A stretch of DNA of 64,000 nt, from the NCBI RefSeq assembly GCF_002788215.1, contig NZ_CP024845.1, positions 372,001-436,000 of the forward strand, written 5' to 3'. How positions within the stretch are numbered: position 1 is the first letter of the stretch; every line of letters starts with the position of its first letter. Position numbers and translations under genes: made by a program. Source of the stretch: Halohasta litchfieldiae. GTDB taxonomy: Archaea; Halobacteriota; Halobacteria; Halobacteriales; Haloferacaceae. The notes under the pieces were generated by a model. That model saw only the letters and a program-made list of their open reading frames with translations, did no database searches and was not told where the DNA came from. Positions 58,827 through 64,000 of the stretch are shown piece by piece.

Positions 58827-59729
58827 ATGAGCACACACCCACCACAGCAAGAAACCGAGGAATCGCCCGCCGAACAGGAGCCAGTCGAGGAGGCCGAGTC
58901 GACGCCGCCCGCCCAACAGCGACGCGAAGACGCCAAAGCCGACCGGCGGAGTCGGGACGCCCAGCGACAGGCCGAAGACGACGCCGCGGCCAAAAGCGAC
59001 GAGCCAACACGCGAAATCCGGGTGTTCCGCTACGATCCCGAGATCAAGGACAAACAGGAGCCGCGGTTCGATACGTTCCATGTTCCCTTCGAGAAGGGAA
59101 TGACCGTCCTCGATGCGCTGATCTACGCCCGGGACAACTACGATCCCTCGCTCACCTTCCGGCACTCCTGTCGACAGGCCGTCTGTGGCTCGGACGCCTT
59201 CTTCGTCAACGGTGACCAGCGACTCGGCTGCAAGACCCAGCTCTCGGAGCTGGAGGAGCCAGTCCGGATCGAGCCGCTGCCGCATCAGGAGGTCGTCAAG
59301 GATCTGGTCGTCGACATGGACCATTTCTACGACGAGATGGAAGCCGTCGACCCCTTCTTCGATCCCGACGAGACGCCGGAGGGCGAACTCGAAGAGCAGC
59401 GCCAGTCACGAGAAAACAGAGAGAAGGTCAAGATGTCGACGCGGTGTATCTGGTGTGGAGCCTGTTTCTCCTCGTGTAACATCGCCGCCGGGGACAACCA
59501 GTATCTCGGCCCTGCGGCCCTGAACAAGGCCTACCGGTTTGCGATGGACGACCGCGAGGGCGACGGCAAAAAACAACAGCGGCTCGAAACCATCGAGCAG
59601 GAACACGGCGTCTGGCGGTGTCAGACCCAGTTCTCCTGTACCAACGTCTGTCCGAAGGATATCCCGCTCACCGAGCATATCCAGGAACTGAAACGCGAAG
59701 CAGTCAAAAACAACCTCAAGTTCTGGTAG
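58827..59729 (+). CDS. sdhB: Succinate dehydrogenase iron-sulfur subunit
   Basis: A 300-aa protein with an acidic N-terminal extension of about 55 residues. Cys sets: SCRQAVCGSDAFFVNGDQRL followed by GC (2Fe-2S), CIWCGACFSSC and CTNVCPKD (4Fe-4S and 3Fe-4S or equivalent). ATG 58827 fits the operon spacing. Transfers electrons from flavin to the membrane anchor. Confidence 0.93.
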   Translation: MSTHPPQQETEESPAEQEPVEEAESTPPAQQRREDAKADRRSRDAQRQAEDDAAAKSDEPTREIRVFRYDPEIKDKQEPRFDTFHVPFEKGMTVLDALIYARDNYDPSLTFRHSCRQAVCGSDAFFVNGDQRLGCKTQLSELEEPVRIEPLPHQEVVKDLVVDMDHFYDEMEAVDPFFDPDETPEGELEEQRQSRENREKVKMSTRCIWCGACFSSCNIAAGDNQYLGPAALNKAYRFAMDDREGDGKKQQRLETIEQEHGVWRCQTQFSCTNVCPKDIPLTEHIQELKREAVKNNLKFW

Positions 59730-59774
59730 GTACGCTGAATAGCCTCCAGACCCAACACAAACCAACAACCAATT

Positions 59775-61619
59775 ATGTACGAACACGACGTAATCGTGGT
59801 CGGTGCGGGCGGTGCCGGGCTTCGAGCAGCGATTGCTGCCGACGAGGCAGGCGCGGACGTGGCCATCGTTTCGAAGCTCCACCCGGTTCGGAGCCACACG
59901 GGCGCGGCCGAGGGCGGAATCAACGCCGCACTCCGGGAGGGCGACTCCTGGGAGGACCACGCCTACGATACGATGAAAGGATCGGACTATCTGGGCGATG
60001 CCCCGGCTATCGAAACACTGTGCCAAGACAGCCCCTACGAAGTAATCCAACTCGAACACTGGGGGATGGCTTTCTCCCGCGAGGAAGATGGCCGCGTCTC
60101 ACAGCGACCGTTCGGCGGACTTTCGTTCCCCCGAACCACCTACGCGGGAGCCGAAACCGGCCACCAGCTCCTACACACACTGTACGAACAGCTCGTCAAA
60201 CGCGGCATTCAGGTGTACGACGAATGGTACGTCTCGAACCTCGCGGTCTCCGACGAGGAGAAACCCGAGGACCGTGACTGCCACGGCGTCGTCGCCTACG
60301 ACGTCCAAACCGGCGAAGTCGCGGGCTTCAAGGCTCGTGACGGCGTTATTCTCGCAACCGGTGGTCCGGGACAGGCCTTCGACCACACGACCAACGCGGT
60401 CTCCTGTACCGGCGACGGCCAGGCGATGGCCTACCGCGCTGGTGTCCCACTCGAAGACATGGAGTTCATTCAGTTCCACCCGACGACGCTTCCGTCGACC
60501 GGGGTCCTCATCTCCGAGGGTGTCCGCGGCGAGGGTGGCATTCTGTACAACGCAGAGGGCGAACGGTTCATGTTCGAACGCGGCTACGCCAACAACGACG
60601 GCGAACTCGCCTCGCGTGATGTGGTCTCCCGTGCCGAGTTGACAGAGGTCAACGAGGGCCGCGGGATCGAAGACGAGTACGTCCACCTCGACATGCGGCA
60701 TCTCGGCGAGGAGCGGATCATCGACCGGCTCGAAAACATCCTCCACCTTGCAGAGGACTTCGAGGGCGCGGATGGTATCGAGGAGCCGATGCCGGTCAAA
60801 CCCGGCCAGCATTACGCGATGGGCGGCATCGAAACCGACGAGAACGGCGAGACCTGCGTCGGCAATCTGTACGCCGCCGGCGAGTGTGCTTGTGCATCGG
60901 TTCACGGCGCGAACCGCCTCGGTGGCAACGCACTGCCGGAACTGATCGTCCTCGGAAAGCGCGCAGGCTATCACGCTGCTGGCAAGGAGATGGAGCCCGC
61001 AGAGGTCCAGACCGGCAAACGCGGCGAGTACGAAACCGCGACTATCGACAGCCCCGTAGAGCTCGGCGAGGGCGGCTCGCCCGGTGACGCCGTGGCTGAT
61101 GGTGGCGCAGTCGCCGCCGGTGGCTCGGCCGATCCCGACACGCTCCTCGAACAGACAGTCGACGCTGAACGCCAGCGAATCGAAACACTCCAAGAGGGCG
61201 AAGACGGAATCCACCACTCGGAGGTCCGCGACAAGGTCCAGAAGACGATGACCCAGAACGTCAACGTCTTCCGCGAGGAAGAAGGCCTCAAGCAGGCGCT
61301 CCGCGATATTCGAGAGGCTCGCGACGAGTACCAGAACGTGACGGTGATGGACCCATCACAGACGTTCAACACTGATCTGTTGCAGACCATCGAGACCCAG
61401 AACCTGCTGGATCTCGCCGAGTCGATCACGATTGGTGCGCTCGCCCGCAAGGAGTTCCGCGGTGCTCACTGGCGCGCCGAGGCTCAAGAGCGAAAAGACG
61501 ACGAGTGGCTGAAACACACGCTGCTGTCGTGGAACGACGGCACGCCGGAACTCTGGTACCGACCTGTCATCCTCGAAGGCGAGGACAAAAAATACGAGCC
61601 GAAGATCCGTAGCTACTGA
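59775..61619 (+). CDS. sdhA: Succinate dehydrogenase flavoprotein subunit
   Basis: A 614-aa catalytic subunit: FAD motif GAGGAGLRAAIA near residues 10-21, SHTGAAEGGINAA with the His that links FAD, GGPGQAF, HPTTLPSTGVL substrate loop, and C-terminal VHGANRLGGNALPE. A low-complexity Gly/Ala insertion (GGSPGDAVADGGAVAAGGSAD) near 430-450 is typical of haloarchaeal SdhA. Completes the TCA step succinate to fumarate. Confidence 0.95.
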   Translation: MYEHDVIVVGAGGAGLRAAIAADEAGADVAIVSKLHPVRSHTGAAEGGINAALREGDSWEDHAYDTMKGSDYLGDAPAIETLCQDSPYEVIQLEHWGMAFSREEDGRVSQRPFGGLSFPRTTYAGAETGHQLLHTLYEQLVKRGIQVYDEWYVSNLAVSDEEKPEDRDCHGVVAYDVQTGEVAGFKARDGVILATGGPGQAFDHTTNAVSCTGDGQAMAYRAGVPLEDMEFIQFHPTTLPSTGVLISEGVRGEGGILYNAEGERFMFERGYANNDGELASRDVVSRAELTEVNEGRGIEDEYVHLDMRHLGEERIIDRLENILHLAEDFEGADGIEEPMPVKPGQHYAMGGIETDENGETCVGNLYAAGECACASVHGANRLGGNALPELIVLGKRAGYHAAGKEMEPAEVQTGKRGEYETATIDSPVELGEGGSPGDAVADGGAVAAGGSADPDTLLEQTVDAERQRIETLQEGEDGIHHSEVRDKVQKTMTQNVNVFREEEGLKQALRDIREARDEYQNVTVMDPSQTFNTDLLQTIETQNLLDLAESITIGALARKEFRGAHWRAEAQERKDDEWLKHTLLSWNDGTPELWYRPVILEGEDKKYEPKIRSY

Positions 61620-61633
61620 TCTGGATTCCCATT

Positions 61634-61649
61634 TTGCCGCGTCTTTTTA
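61634..61649 (+). terminator. T-rich terminator after sdhA
   Basis: CCGCGTCTTTTTACTG shortly after the stop of sdhA, a run of five T's of the kind used for archaeal transcription termination. Confidence 0.4.
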
Positions 61650-61690
61650 CTGCTCTCGGTTGGCAGTCGACCGACACCGACGTGTCTCTC

Positions 61691-61860
61691 TCAACGGTCG
61701 CCGTGGCCCTGATTCGGATGAGTCGACCTGACCAACTGCTGCTACTGGTGTCGTCTACGCGATGGGTATCAGTGCAGCGCTGGCGTGGGTGAGAGCGATG
61801 GTTGTGTTGGCGGTCGGACAGACCGCCGCATGGTGGGGTGTGGTCTACGGCATCCTGTAG
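61691..61860 (+). pseudogene. UbiA-type prenyltransferase N-terminal remnant
   Basis: Two frames give RMSRPDQLLLLV (end of one) then VYAMGISAALAW, VRAMVVLAVGQTAAWWGVVY (frame-shifted), ending at TAG 61858-61860. The MSRPDQ...VYAxGxxxA pattern is like the start of haloarchaeal UbiA prenyltransferases. Internal frameshift and missing Asp-rich motifs mark it as a fragment. Confidence 0.35.
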
Positions 61861-62066
61861 CTCGATCCCGTGTCTGAGTGCCTCTCACATGGATTCGTCA
61901 TGAGTCGAAATCGACCGGCGATTTTCGGCTGTTTCGGGGAGCGTCGACACTGGCCCAACTCCGCCTCTCAACCACAACTGCCAGAAATCGGCCGCGTCAG
62001 GCAATATCTGGCCTTTCGACGACTGTCGTAGGGTACCTTTATTATTGTCGAACCTAATTCAGTTGT
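61861..62066. other. Intergenic region
   Basis: 206 bp with no clear gene, ending in an AT-rich TTTATTATTG box about 27 nt before the HTH gene, serving as its promoter. Confidence 0.45.
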
Positions 62067-62285
62067 ATGATCACACAGCAGAAGCCCGCAGTCGACATTC
62101 CAACCGATCTTCGGTCGCCGCAGGCAAAGCTGATCTATCTCTTTCTCTCAATGAACGGGACGACATCGATCAGCGAACTGCAGGACGGACTGAATATGAA
62201 GAAAATCTCTCTCTACAGCATTCTCAAAACCCTCGAAAAAGACGACATGGTTTCGAAAGACGGCGAGCGGTACGCGTTGGCCTGA
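62067..62285 (+). CDS. Winged-helix transcriptional regulator
   Basis: A 72-aa protein that is just one winged helix: PTDLRSPQAKLIYLFLSMNG, then TSISELQDGLNMKKISLYSILKTLEKDDMV (recognition helix and turn), short wing. Similar to TrmB/MarR single-domain regulators. No ligand domain. Confidence 0.65.
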   Translation: MITQQKPAVDIPTDLRSPQAKLIYLFLSMNGTTSISELQDGLNMKKISLYSILKTLEKDDMVSKDGERYALA

Positions 62286-62407
62286 TCGGTGTCGTTCGGC
62301 GGACGGACTGCAAGCAGTCGCTATGAGGTTATCCGTAGAACAGCATCGACCGGGTATTCGTGTCGACCGTTTTTGTGTCAAGTAGTATAACAGGAGTGTG
62401 GTCACAG

Positions 62408-62716
62408 ATGAGTGAGACGAAGGTCCCGTTTGAGACGGTTCTTGATTCGGTCCACGCACTCGGATACGATGATATCACGTCGACCGACGGCTATCCGGAC
62501 GAGGCAAGCGGACAGGTCCGACTCCCCGAACAGCATCGTCGGGACCCACCAACGGGCCTGCGACGATTCCTCTCACGAGTCTACTGCAACGCGGGCGACC
62601 CGGATCTCGTTCCCAACGACCTTCGGACGGCTGTCGAGCGTCACGGCTGGACTGTCCAAGCGATGGGCCGAGACGACCAGCAGATGACTGTCATTATCTC
62701 ACCCAACGGTGTCTAG
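62408..62716 (+). CDS. Hypothetical protein
   Basis: A 102-aa hydrophilic protein starting MSETKVPFETVLDSVHALGYDD, C-terminal WTVQAMGRDDQQMTVIISPNG. No recognised family or motif. ATG 62408 preferred; longer reading is unlikely. Confidence 0.45.
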   Translation: MSETKVPFETVLDSVHALGYDDITSTDGYPDEASGQVRLPEQHRRDPPTGLRRFLSRVYCNAGDPDLVPNDLRTAVERHGWTVQAMGRDDQQMTVIISPNGV

Positions 62717-62740
62717 ACCGCGTGTCGACTAGTTGAATAA

Positions 62741-62759
62741 GGGTCGACCGGATTCGAAC
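62741..62759 (-). repeat. Partial copy of the tRNA-Pro 3' end
   Basis: GGGTCGACCGGATTCGAAC matches the tRNA-Pro 3' portion GGGTTCGCCCGGATTCGAAC (62883-62902) except for one deletion and one substitution. Could be a remnant attachment site for an integrase that used this tRNA, about 120 bp away. Confidence 0.4.
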
Positions 62760-62881
62760 ATCACTCGCAGCAAAGTTGCTCACGGCTTCGCCGTTCGCCA
62801 GCGTGGCGCTACGCCGCGCGCTGCTCGCTGGTTCAAATCCTGTGACTCAGTTCACACTCTTTACGTAGTTCGTCGCAAAAA

Positions 62882-62955
62882 TGGGTTCGCCCGGATTCGA
62901 ACCGGGGTCACGGGCACCCAAGGCCCGAAGTATGGCCAAGCTAACCCACGAACCC
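62882..62955 (-). tRNA. tRNA-Pro (anticodon UGG)
   Basis: Acceptor GGGTTCG (62955-62949) pairs fully with CGAACCC (62889-62883). Anticodon stem CGGGC/GCCCG encloses loop CTTGGGT, anticodon TGG. T-arm CCCCGGTTCGAATCCGGGG-like with TTCGAAT loop. Discriminator A. No intron, no encoded CCA. Confidence 0.92.
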
Positions 62956-63040
62956 TCTACCTCTCTCTACCGGACAGGTATAATAAAGGGTTTCGTTCCA
63001 CGACTGCACCGCCATGCGTTCGCACAGCAGTCGACCCGAA

Positions 63041-64000
63041 CTACTCGGTTTCAATCGTGAAGTGGAACGTCGTCCCTGACTCACCGTCCGACTCCACCCA
63101 AATATCGCCGTTGTGTCGGGTGATGATCCGTTCACAGACTGCCAGCCCGATTCCAGTTCCCTCACTGTCGCCACCTTTGTCGAACAGTCCAAAGATGTCG
63201 TCCTGCTCGTCGACCGGAATCCCCGGCCCGTTGTCACTGACTGCGAACTGATAGCCCGATGGCGTCTTCGCGGCTGAGATCTCGATCCGTGTTCCCGATC
63301 CGCCATGCTCGATAGCATTTTTAAGGAGGTTCTGGAACAGCTGGCCCAGCTGATCGTAATCGGCCTGCACTGTCGGGAGCTCGTCGACCACGACCTCGGC
63401 GTTGGCGTCGTCGATCTTGAGCTGGAGGTCATCCTGAATCCCGTCGACGACATCTTCAACGTCTGTTTCAGAGAACTCCTCGCCCTCACTTTCGACCCGC
63501 GAGTACTGCAGGAGGCCGTCGATCATCCCGCGCATCCGATCTGCGCCGTCGACGGCGAAGTTCATGTACTCCTGTGTCTCCTCGTCGAGATACTCATCGA
63601 GTTCGACCTCCAGGAGATCGATATAGCTTGAAACCATCCGGAGGGGTTCTTGGAGGTCATGCGAGAGTATGTAGGCGAACTCTTGGAGTCGCTCGTTGGA
63701 GCGCTCCAGTTGGGCCTCGTACTCCTTTCGGTCGGTGATATCCTTCGAGATGACGGCGAGTCCGTCTTTGTCAGGATAGATCTGGAGGGCCGTCCAGTAG
63801 TCGGCTGGCTCGTAGTAGTACTCACAGCTTGTCGGCTCCTGTGTTTCCATCGCCTCCCGGAGCCGCTCTTCGACGACAGTCCCCTCGATTTCGGGGAAGT
63901 ACTCCCAGAGATTTGTCCCGAGAACCTCCTCGGCCGGGGCGTCGATCCGGGTCGCGATCACGTCGTTCCAGTAGGTGACCGTGAAATCGGTGTCGACGGC
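63041..64000 (-). CDS. PAS sensor histidine kinase (C-terminal part, runs off window)
   Basis: The reading continues past 64000. Visible: PAS fold end (VDTDFTVTYWNDVIATRIDA...LWEYFPEIEG), HisKA with phospho-His in AYILSHDLQEPLRMVSSY, HATPase_c with N box NLLKNAIEHGG, G1 VSDNGPGIP, F box FGLF, G2 GTGIGLAV, stop at 63041. Soluble in the visible part; sensor probably includes further PAS/GAF modules upstream. Intact kinase, unlike the one at 49348-51032. Confidence 0.85.
   Translation of the reverse strand, partial: AVDTDFTVTYWNDVIATRIDAPAEEVLGTNLWEYFPEIEGTVVEERLREAMETQEPTSCEYYYEPADYWTALQIYPDKDGLAVISKDITDRKEYEAQLERSNERLQEFAYILSHDLQEPLRMVSSYIDLLEVELDEYLDEETQEYMNFAVDGADRMRGMIDGLLQYSRVESEGEEFSETDVEDVVDGIQDDLQLKIDDANAEVVVDELPTVQADYDQLGQLFQNLLKNAIEHGGSGTRIEISAAKTPSGYQFAVSDNGPGIPVDEQDDIFGLFDKGGDSEGTGIGLAVCERIITRHNGDIWVESDGESGTTFHFTIETE

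Noticed and set aside
62745-62860. A second tRNA gene
   Set aside because: Only a T-arm/acceptor-like piece is present; no full cloverleaf can be drawn.

Overview
The window looks like chromosomal DNA from a halophilic archaeon (class Halobacteria). Evidence seen directly: strongly acidic proteins, high-GC coding with GTCGAC extremely frequent, mostly leaderless genes with AT-rich boxes about 25-30 nt upstream, and haloarchaea-specific families (GfcR, bacterio-opsin-activator-type HTH_10 regulator, haloarchaeal glucose dehydrogenase, ISH3 and ISH6 transposases, SAMP-like ubiquitin fold, sdhCDBA order). A member of the Halorubraceae/Halohasta type is my guess, not something proven here.

Layout. 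1-9.9 kb: divergent cobN (partial) and a ChlI/ChlD-type chelatase, HAD phosphatase, a large PAS/GAF/HTH_10 regulator, an enolase-superfamily protein, small conserved proteins and a uracil-DNA-glycosylase-family protein. 10-18.4 kb: sugar and C4 metabolism: an unassigned long hairpin, glucose dehydrogenase overlapping its activator gfcR, monothiol glutaredoxin, PEP carboxylase, a beta-propeller and a class I aminotransferase. 18.6-30 kb: a disturbed, partly low-GC accessory zone. An ISH3-family element joins a 3'-truncated ugd to a 5'-truncated propeller lipoprotein. A DUF1616 membrane protein follows, then an ATP-grasp gene cleanly split by an ISH6-family element with an 8-bp duplication. A 2.9-kb segment carrying an HTH/PIN pair, a small gene and a tyrosine recombinase is bracketed by two copies of a 57-nt double-hairpin repeat. 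Last come decayed fragments resembling a contractile-injection-system (eCIS) AAA ATPase and core protein.

30-64 kb: ordinary chromosome: malic enzyme with phosphotransacetylase-like tail, KatG, a MoaD/SAMP-like protein, acetamidase, carbonic-anhydrase remnant, VOC dioxygenase plus esterase operon, HAD, SDRs, beta-lactamase-like hydrolase, KptA, PD-(D/E)XK-like protein, DUF389 protein, dihydrolipoyl dehydrogenase, PAS protein, creatininase-family enzyme, a frameshifted histidine kinase, deoxyhypusine synthase, peroxiredoxin, RimK-like ATP-grasp with protease-like tail, aspartoacylase-family protein, the complete sdhCDBA operon, tRNA-Pro(UGG) and a partial histidine kinase. Gdh/GfcR, Ppc, malic enzyme, Lpd and Sdh together supply semi-phosphorylative Entner-Doudoroff entry, anaplerosis and TCA functions. 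The most unusual signals are the paired double-hairpin repeats, the two IS-made gene disruptions and the eCIS-like debris.
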